This document shows positions 1 through 10,090 of a stretch of DNA of 64,000 nucleotides, piece by piece. A program made the translations under genes and the position numbers. The stretch's first letter is position 1. The number at the start of each line of letters is the position of its first letter. The DNA lies in NCBI RefSeq assembly GCF_047948215.1, contig NC_134460.1, forward strand, positions 10,349,501 to 10,413,500, read 5' to 3'. This DNA is from Lycorma delicatula. Lineage: Eukaryota > Arthropoda > Insecta > Hemiptera > Fulgoridae. The notes beneath the pieces were generated by a model, which saw only the letters and a program-made list of their open reading frames with translations, searched no databases and was not told where the DNA came from.

Positions 1-66
1 TCATTTCCTACAGCAACCACCTCTAATTTCCAACTCTTTATTACCATTTTTACCTTGTTCCCTATT

Positions 67-172
67 TTAACCTGTAATTGGTTCATTAATATCTAAATCC
101 TTGCTTTCCCATCCATCCGGTTCACGAAGAATTGCTTCTTCAAAATTCTCATCATTCACATTCAATTTTACA
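67..172 (-). CDS. candidate coding exon at left edge, minus strand, unrecognised
   Basis: A minus-strand splice acceptor (T-rich tract then CAG, AG at 174-173) is followed by 34 open codons that read VKLNVNDENFEEAILREPDG and then WESKDLDINEPITG before a TAA at 67-69. One base (172) precedes the first full codon, so the upstream exon must end in phase 2. The mix of acidic, aromatic and Gly/Pro residues looks like real protein and is unlike the basic exons further right. It may be a terminal exon, or the exon may end at 72 where ACAG|GT could be a donor. It could belong to the minus-strand gene that starts at 48210 or to a separate gene; no exon seen here ends in the required phase. Confidence 0.42.
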
Positions 173-1522
173 CTGAAAAAAATTAATACAATTTGCTAAT
201 AAAATTGAAGCAACTGGATGCAAAGAAATTTATATTCAAACAAAAATTTGCATTATTTAATCATTTTATGAAAGGAAATTTTACTTATATGAATGGTGAG
301 CACACATTAGTTTGACATCAGACACTCGATTGAGAAAAAAAGACACAATAAAAACTCTCACTGCACAGCAATCTAAATATAACTAAAAGAGAACCAGCTA
401 CTGCAAAGCACATTTCATTACGTGATCAAGGGTGAGGGTAATAATGCAGTGACCAGACATGTACTGTCATTTTTACATCACCTCACCAGCTGAAGGTTAA
501 CACTATATGTATATACTAATCTTTATTTTTCTCTACAGTTTTTACTTCTTATACGATTCTTTTATCACTGAATTATCTAAATCTGAATGTATTAGTAGAA
601 GATGCACCATAGTTGTTCGTCTTTTTCCCACACTCATCTTTCCTTTTTTCATTAGAATATTATTGTCTCACCTAATTTTTAATATCCTCCTTTAACATGA
701 AATCTGAAAGCCTGGTATTCTTTTCCTTCCTGTTCTTTCTTTTTACATCATAAAGCCCTACACTCCATAAAATTTATTCTTTGATTTACATTTTATATTA
801 TCAAACTTCTCTTTTGCATAAAATTTCTCCTTACTTGATCCAGTATAAGTAATCTATCTTTCCATATCAGTAGTGCTGTTTCCAGATACATTGGATGTAA
901 CTAATTGATGATTATCAAGGAGTTTCATTATATCCACATTTTATTTTTTACTATTTTCAATTTTTTTTATAAACAAAGATATAGGTGGAAAACAATAAAA
1001 AAATAAGATTATAAAAAAAATATTAGATGTATAATGTTTAATAGTACCCAGATCAAGGTAGGATGGTGTATAATAACAGGAGAACAGTCCTGGAAACAAA
1101 CACTTGGCTTAGGATATAAAAAAATGTTAAAAAGTAAAATATCCAACACATCACTGCTGAGAGACAAGCTGGAAATTGTGGATGATATCAGGAGTGAAGA
1201 GGGACATGTTGATTGAATTGGTGATAGAAATCTTCCCTCCATCTCATTTCACTATCAATCCTTCCTAAGAAAACTAGCATCCTTTGTTATGGAGGGGGAA
1301 TTTTAATAAAAACCATTACATGTAAGTTAGTCAGAAAACATGTTTGGCCGTAACTGTATCATAAATTCAAATGGGAAACAAAAAGGTCAAGTTAAAACAC
1401 AACCTTCCTTCACTCAATCAAAAATATCCACCCAAAATTGAATATTTTTAAACCATTAAGTTATTTTAAGTTTTCTTCTTAATTAAAAAAAAATTATTGA
1501 AGAATTGGAATAGTAATTTTGT

Positions 1523-1560
1523 AATTTGTTCTGTAATTTATAAAAATTACAGAACAAATT
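1523..1560. repeat. perfect 17-bp-arm hairpin
   Basis: AATTTGTTCTGTAATTT at 1523-1539 is exactly reverse-complementary to 1544-1560, with the loop ATAA between. It could form a cruciform or RNA hairpin. No function is implied by the surroundings. Confidence 0.85.
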
Positions 1561-1825
1561 TAATTTTATTCAAGAAAGTTGTTTCATACTGACATTTTCA
1601 TTTATCATCAGTTCATGGCCTACACTGCTACCATATGTTATACATTAAATAAATAATACTATTTAGCTTTAAAGAATTGCTTGTATTATAAAGATAACAG
1701 TATTTTGTGTATAATATTTCAAAACAATTTTCTAATGTAGTAATATTTATATTTAGCAAGTGCTACTACAGGAAAATATTGTTTAAAATAAACTGAAACT
1801 TAAGTTATGTTTTACAATTTAAACA

Positions 1826-1905
1826 GGCTACCTTGGTAGAACAGTCAGTAATGACTGCTTGCTTGTTACACCAAAGGTTCCAGGTTTGAATTCCAGCTAT
1901 ATTCT
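1826..1905 (+). repeat. tRNA-derived SINE head, old relic
   Basis: The segment keeps an A-box-like CTTGGTAGAACAG and a B-box-like GGTTTGAATTCC at tRNA-like spacing. It is a diverged relative of the SINE heads elsewhere in the window and lacks their clear 3' tail. Confidence 0.4.
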
Positions 1906-2085
1906 GAAAAGTTTATAAAGGATTAACTCCAATGTACTTTACAAATTACCTCAGTAGTTACTTAAATCATTGTCATCCATTTTGCTCAAATTGAGTGTGT
2001 AGAAAATAAATTTTGATTGTAGTTTAATCATTAACATTGTAATAAACCAATAATTGGAATATTTTAATTGGTATTCAATTACTGT

Positions 2086-3951
2086 TCATAAAAGTTTATT
2101 TACAGTAAAATATTTCTTTACTTTAAAATCAACTTTAAAAGTATTTTTTCTGGTGATCTTTGACTTTCTTTTTGTGTATCCTGTAATTCGTTTTATTCCA
2201 GTTGGTTTCCTTCTCGTAACTGTAATTGAATTCTTTTTTCTTGAATATAGTTTGTAAGTACCCTTTGTAAAGTTAGTTATTCTAATTTGATTGTCTGACT
2301 GAATCCCTATTTTCTTAATCCTAGTGCATCTGTACTTTCTGGTTTTTATTTTTTTAACACTTCTTTTTTTATATGTTCCTTTCCTCTTTGTAAAAAATTT
2401 ATTTTTTTTCCTCTTTGTTGAATACGTCAAACCTGTACGTCTTTTTATCATTTTTGTGTATTTTAATTTAACACGGGTATGATTTCTATTGGTTTTTAAT
2501 TTTCTTTTTATAGTTCTAAGTACATTATATTTCAGACTTCTGTTATATTTTTTTATCTTAACATCTCTATTTTTATATGTGATTATCTTTTTATTAATAT
2601 AATTGGTTTTCTTTCTGTTTATTTTCTGCATTTTATTAGTTCCTGATTTTCTTATTTTTGTATATCCTGATAATCTTGAAAAAAATTTTTTTGTGTAACT
2701 GGTTTTAGTTACTTTTCTTCTGCTTTTATTCTGAATTGTTCTTCTTGAAAATGTATAATTTTTCTTTCGATTAGTATTAAACATTTTTGATCTCTTCTTT
2801 TTAATATTGCCCTTAATTTTATTAGATCTCCATCGGCTGTAATATATTCTAGTATATGGCTTCATTGATCTATATCGACGGCGAGAATAAACCATTTTCA
2901 TTTTTTGATATTTAACTTTAGTAAAACCTTTTCTCGTAATTATCTGGAATTTGTATTTTATTCTGTAAGTCCCTCTTTTAAGTGAAAATCTTTTTTTATA
3001 TTTATTAAAGAGTCGTCTCTGATAAGTAGACCTTGATGCATAAGTTCCAGTTCGTTTTGTATATGGCATCTTTGTGTAATGGTGAGAAACTTTTCTTCTT
3101 GTATGAGCTCTTACAGAAAAAGGTAATCTACTTTTTCTATAACGCAAAGTGTACCGGGACTTTTTTGTAAAGGTTCTTTTGTATAATTTATTCCCTCTTA
3201 AGGTTAATCTTGAAAACTTTTTCTGTGAATATGGCCTTCTACTTCTCCACAACAGCGTATAACGTTTTTTAATTTTTGAAAAATTTTTTTTCAGTCTGTC
3301 GTTTTTTACGTTTTTCTGCCTTTTTAAATATTTTTTCAAGGTTTTGTTAAAAACTTTACGTTGTTTTCTTTTATTAAGTAACTCTATACTATGTATTCTT
3401 TTAATTTCTGATGAAAGAAGAATCATTTTTGAGGATTTCATTTCTTCTTCTTCTCTATTTATTTCTATTAAAGCAGATTTTTGTCTTAATAATCTAATTT
3501 TCTTTTTATATTCTTCTGATTTATCGTTTTTACTGTATTTTTTAAGATGCTTTCTACTTTTTGTTACTTTAAATTGTTTATTGTTTTCAATATTTTTCAT
3601 TTCTTTTATTTTATTTTTATTTATATTTTTCATTTCTTTTATTTTATTTTTATTTTTATTTTTCATTTCTTTTATTTTATTTTTATTTATATTTTTCATT
3701 TCTTTTATTTTACTTTTATTTATATTTCTCATTTCTTTTATTTTATTTTTATTTATATTTTTCATTATCTTCTTTTTATTTTCATTATAAATATTAGTTT
3801 TTTCCAATAAAAGTTTTCTTTTGAAAAATATATTATCATCATTCATTAATCTACCATCTACTCTTTTATCTTTTAACACTTGATTGATAGATTTTGTAAC
3901 TTGCAAATGAATGCAGTTTAACTGATTATTTTTGCTAAGTTTAGTTTGATC
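2086..3951 (-). CDS. long basic Lys/Arg/Tyr/Thr-rich exon (copy 1), unrecognised protein
   Basis: This exon codes 621 residues and ends at a TAA at 2086. I start it at 3951 rather than at the ATG at 3978 because the preceding bases are a textbook acceptor (TTTTTTTCTTCCAG) and the nine residues from that ATG are just its translation. Residues about 70-135 are a tandem repeat of an IKEMKNINKNK-like 11-mer, probably helical. From about residue 200 on the protein is almost free of Asp and Glu and is rich in K, R, Y, T and S, with a recurring YTKR/YTRR motif. I recognise no family; low complexity makes any homology call unsafe. The acceptor is phase 0, which does not fit the visible end of the 30087-31513 exon, so it is either an alternative last exon or an exon in between is missing. 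The 3' part lies outside the tandem duplication, so only this copy has the full C-terminus. Confidence 0.6.
   Translation of the reverse strand, partial: DQTKLSKNNQLNCIHLQVTKSINQVLKDKRVDGRLMNDDNIFFKRKLLLEKTNIYNENKKKIMKNINKNKIKEMRNINKSKIKEMKNINKNKIKEMKNKNKNKIKEMKNINKNKIKEMKNIENNKQFKVTKSRKHLKKYSKNDKSEEYKKKIRLLRQKSALIEINREEEEMKSSKMILLSSEIKRIHSIELLNKRKQRKVFNKTLKKYLKRQKNVKNDRLKKNFSKIKKRYTLLWRSRRPYSQKKFSRLTLRGNKLYKRTFTKKSRYTLRYRKSRLPFSVRAHTRRKVSHHYTKMPYTKRTGTYASRSTYQRRLFNKYKKRFSLKRGTYRIKYKFQIITRKGFTKVKYQKMKMVYSRRRYRSMKPYTRIYYSRWRSNKIKGNIKKKRSKMFNTNRKKNYTFSRRTIQNKSRRKVTKTSYTKKFFSRLSGYTKIRKSGTNKMQKINRKKTNYINKKIITYKNRDVKIKKYNRSLKYNVLRTIKRKLKTNRNHTRVKLKYTKMIKRRTGLTYSTKRKKNKFFTKRKGTYKKRSVKKIKTRKYRCTRIKKIGIQSDNQIRITNFTKGTYKLYSRKKNSITVTRRKPTGIKRITGYTKRKSKITRKNTFKVDFKVKKYFTVNKLL
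3596..3770 (-). repeat. 33-bp coding minisatellite (11-residue repeat)
   Basis: Five to six near-identical units, read on the minus strand as IKEMKNINKNK with R/S/K variants, lie inside the basic exon. Unit length is a multiple of three, so copy-number change keeps the frame. The matching array in copy 2 is at about 13293-13467 and looks identical. Confidence 0.9.
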
Positions 3952-4060
3952 CTGGAAGAAAAAAACATCTTTGAACATTTTATTTTTATTATTCTAATGA
4001 AATTATTATAAGAATATTTCAACTTCATTAAAATATATATTTTGTTTTCTTATAATTATT

Positions 4061-4216
4061 TTTTTTTTAACCTCTGGGACTACCATTAGGAATTACTTCA
4101 GAGGATGAGATGAATGATTTGTAACGTATGTGAAAATTCCATGCCTGACCGGGATTCGAGCCCAGGACCTCCGGATGACAGGCTGAGATGCTACCACTTG
4201 CGCCACAGAGGCGGGC
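4061..4216 (-). repeat. type I tRNA-derived SINE, near complete
   Basis: Read on the minus strand, a head with GTGGCGCAAGTGG and the B-box-like GGCTCGAATCCC is followed by the tail TCATCCTCTGAAGTAATTCC, then GGTAGTCCCAGAGGTTAAA and an A-run (T-run on the plus strand at 4061). It is about 155 bp long and sits just upstream of the basic exon's acceptor, in its intron. A second copy lies at 13758-13913 through the segmental duplication. Confidence 0.8.
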
Positions 4217-7200
4217 TCTTAAAACATTAATTTTTATTATTTTTCTCCTAATAAAATCATAAAAGAAAACCCTCAAAAACATTTATAAAAATAAATTAAA
4301 ATCTGTTATTAGATGCACTTTATGATTGTTAAACAGAAGAAACTGGAGAACTAGAAAAAGCAAATATAAACACAAAAAAATTTAACAAAAATGATTAAAA
4401 TTTAAATATTTAATGGAAAATTAATTTATTAATAAAACCAAAAAAATTAATGCTTATTAAGCACTACAAAAAGAAGTACTTATAAAAAATAATAATGATA
4501 AATGAAAAAACCATTTTTCACTATAAATTGATTCAGTATTGATTTAGGCAATTCAAAAGTATATTTAGCTTGAGTACAATCTATACCACATAAACCTTTT
4601 CTTTTAAATATAATCAGTAATACTCAGTTTAGTGTTTCATAAATGTTGGTTTTGTTGGGTTTTATTTACAAATTTCAATTTAATTATAAAATACCTTCTT
4701 CAGAGGTTATCTATTTTACTTTCTTTATTAAAAATTGGATAAAAATATATTTTTCTCCTCAAAATTATGAAACCCTTACAGATTGGATGTTATAACATAA
4801 CAGTTACAGACAATATGACATAAGATATGAATCACTCAATGGTAGTGATTAACAGTGGCACAAATTATAATCATGAATAACTTATTATTGTTGTCTGTTT
4901 TATCACTCTATTCAACAAATTTATTTTGTGTTTTATTTTTGTATTTACATTTACTTATTAGTACACTTGTACCTGCTGAAGACAATAATCAATCTGCGGT
5001 TGTTGTTTTAATTTTAGATAAATTTTATTAATTAATTTTTTTTGCAAATGAATTTTGAGTGTTCTCTCTTTTATGATTTTATTTTAGTTACCATTTAGAT
5101 TTTTCTTTAAGTTATTTTGCTAATTTTAACAAATTTATAAGTATTTCTTAATTTAAATTTTATCTTTATATATTGATAAGTCCAAAAAATATTTCCTAAT
5201 TTTTTACCACAACTTTTTTCTGTTTTATTGGAATTGGGGAAGAGCGTGTATTTTTATACATTACAGAATATGATGTAAATAAAATAATTCCTTGCCCGCT
5301 TAGATCTTTTTATAATAATCAATGTGTGTTAATCACAATATCAATTTGGGGACTGCTTATTAAAGCGACTAAATTTCAAGAAATTTGATTAAGCATAAAA
5401 AATTAGAGTCACAGTTCTTTTATTTTTCGCAACTCTGGCAAGCCGAAAATGTAAAATTACCAAAACAAAAAAAAATTCTTCAAACATTGAATGTGACGTA
5501 CATATATTTTAATCTTACTATTATTTATTTTAAAAAATATTTGTTTATTCTCCTGAAACTTATTAAACCCTTACATATTGGTTGTTATAACCAAATAATT
5601 ACAGAGAATTTGACAGAAGACATGAAGCACTCATGAAAATGGCAAAGTCATTACTAAGCTTACTCAGGAAAGTCAGGAGTAAAGTGGTTTCCTAATCCTC
5701 TGATATTCAGGTGATACTTAAGATTGCAAGTTATGTACATTCATTCTGTTCTAAGAAACTAATTGTATAATGAACATCACTGACAGAAATTATGCATTCT
5801 TTCTGTAGGACTTGGTCTCTAGATAATGCTACTTATTCTTTGTATAAGTGAGTTGATAATTTTTTTTTTGTTTTTGGGATTAGGCAGAAGAGATTTGATG
5901 GCAATTTTATGGCTTGATGTCACCCTACAAAGAAAATGAAATATGGATGTTTATAGCGAGTGAAAAATGTCATGTCTGACCAGAATTTAAACCTGGAACC
6001 TTCCAGCTCTTCTGCTAGGATGGTTGTTGATTAATTTTTTTTCATAATAATTATAATATAACATATAAAAGATTTAGTAAATAAATTTAATGATAATATT
6101 TTTCTATTTCTGGTATCTTTGTTAATATCATATTTATTAGGTAACCAAAATGATATTTCTGAGATTAATATTTATTAATTATTAATCTTTTGAAATTATT
6201 TTTTATTTTATTTTTTTAATCTAAATCATTAATTATTTCAGAAAAATAAATAATACTTTCTTTAATCTGTTTCCATTAAAATTTCTTTCTTTCAGTGGAA
6301 TGTGGAACCATAAATTAATTTTAAAAATATGTATTCAGTGGAGCAGATAAAGAAACACAATATAAAACCTTAACTCCCTTTCTTAATTATGTAATGTATT
6401 TCCAGAAGACATTTTTTAAGCAGAAGATTTTTAGTCATTGCTGTTAAATATTATGACTTCATACAATTTCAAAATAAATCAAAATTACAAAAAATAGATA
6501 GAAGATTACTGATAATGTTTAACATAAAATTATATAAAAAAAGGTTTACAATTATTATTTATCAATCCTTTTGTATACAATAATTTTATGAAATAATATT
6601 GCAAAATTAGGTAGAATCTTAATCTAGTTTGCTTCTATTACATTACAATTGCTGTTTTGTCATTTGATAGAATAACAGTATCCTATCACTATATTGATAG
6701 TGTTGAATAACTTTGCAAGATTCAAAAATAGACTCAGTTCATTGTATGGTGCCCGTTAATATTGATTGTAAACCAATACTCGGCAAAATAGAAATTTTCA
6801 TTCATTTATAGCTGCATATAAGTTGTACTAAAAAAAACTAAAAACTCTACTAAAAATTATGTTACAAAAACTTCCTACATGACTTACTTTGAAAAAAAAA
6901 TTAGTGATCTGTTAAAAGATAGTCTAACATAAATCAGATATTGTTTCAAAGACTTATTAAAATAGCTAGCCTAATTAATCCCATTCTTTTTGTTTCTTTT
7001 TTGTGAAAAATTAATAATTATTATTATTTTTAATTATTATTAACATAATAATCATAATTAGAGATAATCTAAATCCATAAAAACATACTGTTTTGTAGAA
7101 AAAAAAAAGAATGAAAATCTAATTCATATAAAATTATTTTTAGGGAGAATTATCATAATATAACCTAGAACAAAACAAAAAAGCAAAATGCTGCTTTAGT

Positions 7201-7479
7201 TTCATAATGACTAGAATAAAAATAAAGGCAAAATTATGATAATATAAATTTACTAAATTATTTAATTTCTAAATTTTATATCATACGCAAATAAAAAGAT
7301 CTTAAAATATTTATGATAAAACTAAAAACGAATTACTATGCTGAGTATTCTGCATCATTAAAAAATATCTAATATAATAATTCCCTTTCTAATTGTCATG
7401 GAGTTCTTTTTAAATTTACATATCTGTACGATCTGAAAAAGTAAAAACAATAATTAAGGATTGTAAAGAATGATTAGTT
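4217..7479. other. non-coding, very AT-rich part of duplication copy 1
   Basis: No gene found. It contains a partial SINE head (5955-6018, minus) and long A/T tracts. Short open frames, such as 5385-5636, have no coding character. The same sequence recurs 9697 bases to the right. Confidence 0.5.
5955..6018 (-). repeat. partial type I SINE head
   Basis: Minus-strand sequence around CATGTCTGACCAGAATTT matches the CATGCCTGACCGGGATTC part of the type I SINE, with the B box decayed to TTTAAATTC. The shared tail is not adjacent. It is duplicated at 15652-15715. Confidence 0.45.
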
Positions 7480-8610
7480 TTATATGTTATATCATGAAGG
7501 CTACTATAACAACAGTATTGTTAAGTAAAATATTGGAGATCATTTCAATTGAAGGGATAAAAACAATAGCTGCAATACTGCGTATCTGAGAATTGAGACA
7601 TAAAGAGTGCTAGAAATTAACAGGAATATATATGTCTATTTTATTATCTGGGAGAGAGAAATTGACTAAGAATATTGGAGTATGCTTTTGAAGGTTTTGA
7701 TAAACACTGGTCAGAATGGAAGGATTAAAAGAGGAATTATATATAAGACAGAAGAGATGGGTACAGAAATAGAATAATAAGTCAAAGATCTTTTATCATC
7801 AAAACTTTTTAACAGATTTATATTGAAAAAGTAACAAAGAAGAAATTTTAGAAAGTGAGAGGTTGTAATCAGATGAAAAATAATAAAAACATCAAGTACA
7901 CAGACAGCAACAGATGTTGTCTCGGGAAGAACTACAGTTCATGATGGAAAGTATTGTAAAAGAGAGGGAAGATTTTAGAATGAAGGAAAATTAAGAAAAA
8001 CTAAAAGTGATGAGAATTAGCCAGAAAAAAGGTTCCATTAATTTATCATTAAAAGGAAAGATTTTACTTGTAAAGTCATTTGAGCATTTGGGAAGTTTGG
8101 TGACTAAGAACAAAAACTTTACAGAGAAAGAAGATCCTTTTAGAACGGATATCCTTAAGCTTTATAAACTTTATTGATATCTTAAACTTAATTGGTATTA
8201 TTTTACAAAAAATAACAGTTAAACTGAGGGAAAGGTTTCTCAAATGCTTAGTATGAAATGTGTCCATGATTCAAATCCACATGGACAATTAAAAAGAAGA
8301 AAGAAAATATTTGGATAGTTTTGAAATTGATTATAAGAAGAATGGAGAAGTAAAAATGGCAGACAAATAGAAATAAGAAGTAACGAAGAACAGGAGAAGG
8401 GCAGAATTTGGCGAAGGCAATGAGGAAAGCAAAAACAAATTGGTTGGGGCATATCATAAAAGTTGTCTTCAGCAGATTGTTCTGTAGAGGGAAAACAGAA
8501 GGAAGGTGAGAAAAAGAAAGAAAAGGAATTGGGATACTTAGAAATATTAGCAAGGAAATGAAGAAAGACTCTAAGAAGCAAGAGAAATGTTATAAACAAA
8601 CCACATTGCA
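7480..8610 (+). pseudogene. ancient LINE reverse transcriptase relic (copy 1)
   Basis: Plus-strand fragments still read like the part of a non-LTR polymerase after the active site: KILLVKSFEHLGSLVTKNKN (compare the YLGS-x-IT motif of RTE/CR1-type elements), then NWLGHIIK near 8440. Every frame is broken by stops and shifts. The long minus-strand open frame at 8240-8611 is antisense to this relic. It is duplicated at 17177-18307. Confidence 0.5.
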
Positions 8611-9728
8611 TTGTAATAGACTTTTTTTGAAAATTACATGTAAAAATGATAAGTTTTGATGTTTTATATTTGATTTATGATCTGATTTATGTTTGATGTA
8701 TTTATTTGGTACTGACTGAATCAAATTAATTACATGGTAGCTACATTTAAAGTTATATCACTACTGCCAAAAACACGATAGACAATAAAGAAGTATATAA
8801 ATAATACTGATGAGGATTAACAAACTGAGTAGCTGGTACATTATTGCACTAACACAATCACACAAGCTGCAGTAAATTCTCACTACTATAAACAACAGCT
8901 AGGATAGAAGTAATAAGTAAAAGAACTGAGTGTTTAGCCTGTTATTTATATTTGCAATTTTCCCTATCTTCTGATTTTTTTCTTAAGTGCTCAAATATAG
9001 CATAATGATTCCTACCTACAAGAAAAGAAATTTTATTTTGTTGGATTCAGAATGACTTGGATAATTTTGAGTTTGTAATGAGTTTTCTGCAACTCTTTAA
9101 CATTGTTAATTATTGTAATATTTAACCAAACTTTATAAATATGGGCTTGAGAAGTGGCTTTTGTGTAGGGTAAATCATGTTCATTCAGGCAGACATTTCC
9201 CTTGAAAGAATTACAAAAAATACTCTTTTTTTTTGAAAAAAAAGAAGAAATTTGAGAAAGAATTCTAAAAATACTCTATATTCTTAAGTAACCAATCTGA
9301 ATAGAATTAATTGTGATATATGGCGCAGAAATGTACTTGATCTCAGCCTTTTTTTATGTTATTATTTTTCAATCTGTATGGTTCTGTACTGAATACAAAG
9401 ATAAAATTTTCACATTTTAGTCTTGTAAATTCCTTATAGTCCAAAATTATAGAAAACAGCATATCATTTATTAAATGGATTTTATTCAATAAACAGAAAG
9501 TATATTAAAAGATTAGTTGTGGCTACTTTCATCTAAGGTGCTCTGATCCTGTATGTGAAACACTTAAGAGAACGTCAAGTTTCTGATATACTTGTACTAA
9601 ATTAAATTAAGTATTTAGAAATAACTGTTGACATAAATTTGAACTTGAGTTATCATATTAGCTATGTATATAATAAAATTTTCTGTTTTTTTGCTATAAA
9701 GCAAATTTATCACTTAGTAAATTTAGAC
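8611..9728. other. non-coding AT-rich stretch of copy 1
   Basis: I see no gene, RNA or recognisable element here, only A/T-rich sequence with many stops in all frames. Confidence 0.4.
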
Positions 9729-9888
9729 ATGCCGGCTTCTGTGGCATGAATGGTTTTGTCACAGCCTTTCATCCGAAGGTCTCAGGTCTGAATTCCAGTC
9801 AGGTATGGCATTTTGACACACGCTACAAATCATTCATCTCATCTTCTGAAGCAATCCTAATGCTCCCGGAGGTTAAAGAAAAAAAAAT
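9729..9888 (+). repeat. type I SINE, complete but diverged
   Basis: The head begins GCCGGCTTCTGTGGCATGAA, followed by a decayed B box (GGTCTGAATTCC), TCATCTCATCTTCTGAAGCA, then CCCGGAGGTTAAAG and an A-run. TTTAGACA before and ATTAGACA after the element are a likely short target-site duplication. It is duplicated at 19426-19585. Confidence 0.75.
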
Positions 9889-9904
9889 TAGACAGTCCTC
9901 AAGA

Positions 9905-10090
9905 TTTCTATGTTGAGTACTGCTTACATTTCTTAGCTTTATCCTTTTATCACTTGCTGATGCATTTTGGAAACACTTATTTTACTGTACTTAGTGTACA
10001 ATAAGTCTTGACAATGGAATGGTTCTGAAACATGTTAACAAGTGATAAATGAATGAAGCTAAGAAAGGTAAGCAGTACTCAACATAGAAA
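9905..10090. repeat. imperfect inverted repeat, about 70-bp arms
   Basis: Arm 9905-9973 pairs with 10021-10090. The outer 26 bases (TTTCTATGTTGAGTACTGCT and on) match with no mismatch; inner parts have a few mismatches. The loop is about 47 bases. It starts 16 bases after a SINE and may be a foldback/MITE-like element. It is duplicated at 19602-19787. Confidence 0.75.

Larger units (their letters stand above)
173..2085. other. AT-rich non-coding stretch with transposon relics
   Basis: No supportable gene. On the minus strand at about 500-800 there are fragments that resemble the C-terminal part of a LINE reverse transcriptase, with many stops. A tRNA-like SINE head relic lies at 1826-1905 and a perfect hairpin at 1523-1560. 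The rest is A/T-rich with short homopolymers. Confidence 0.5.

Noticed and set aside
3596..3770. CRISPR-like array
   Set aside because: Units are contiguous, without spacers, and code an in-frame 11-residue repeat in a eukaryotic exon.
3344..3810. Open plus-strand frames rich in F, I and L over the minisatellite (and at 13041-13507)
   Set aside because: They are antisense to the basic exon's lysine-rich repeat; the apparent membrane protein is only the complement of AAA/AAT codons.
3952..3978. ATG at 3978 as the start of the basic protein
   Set aside because: The sequence between is a polypyrimidine tract ending in CAG, a far better splice acceptor than coding sequence; no promoter signal is visible.
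4067..4282. 71-residue open frame (also at 13764-13979)
   Set aside because: It is a read-through of the SINE and its flank, typical of SINE pseudo-ORFs.
8240..8611. 123-residue minus-strand open frame (also 17937-18308)
   Set aside because: Antisense to a purine-rich LINE relic; Phe/Leu/Ser-rich composition is explained by the complement.
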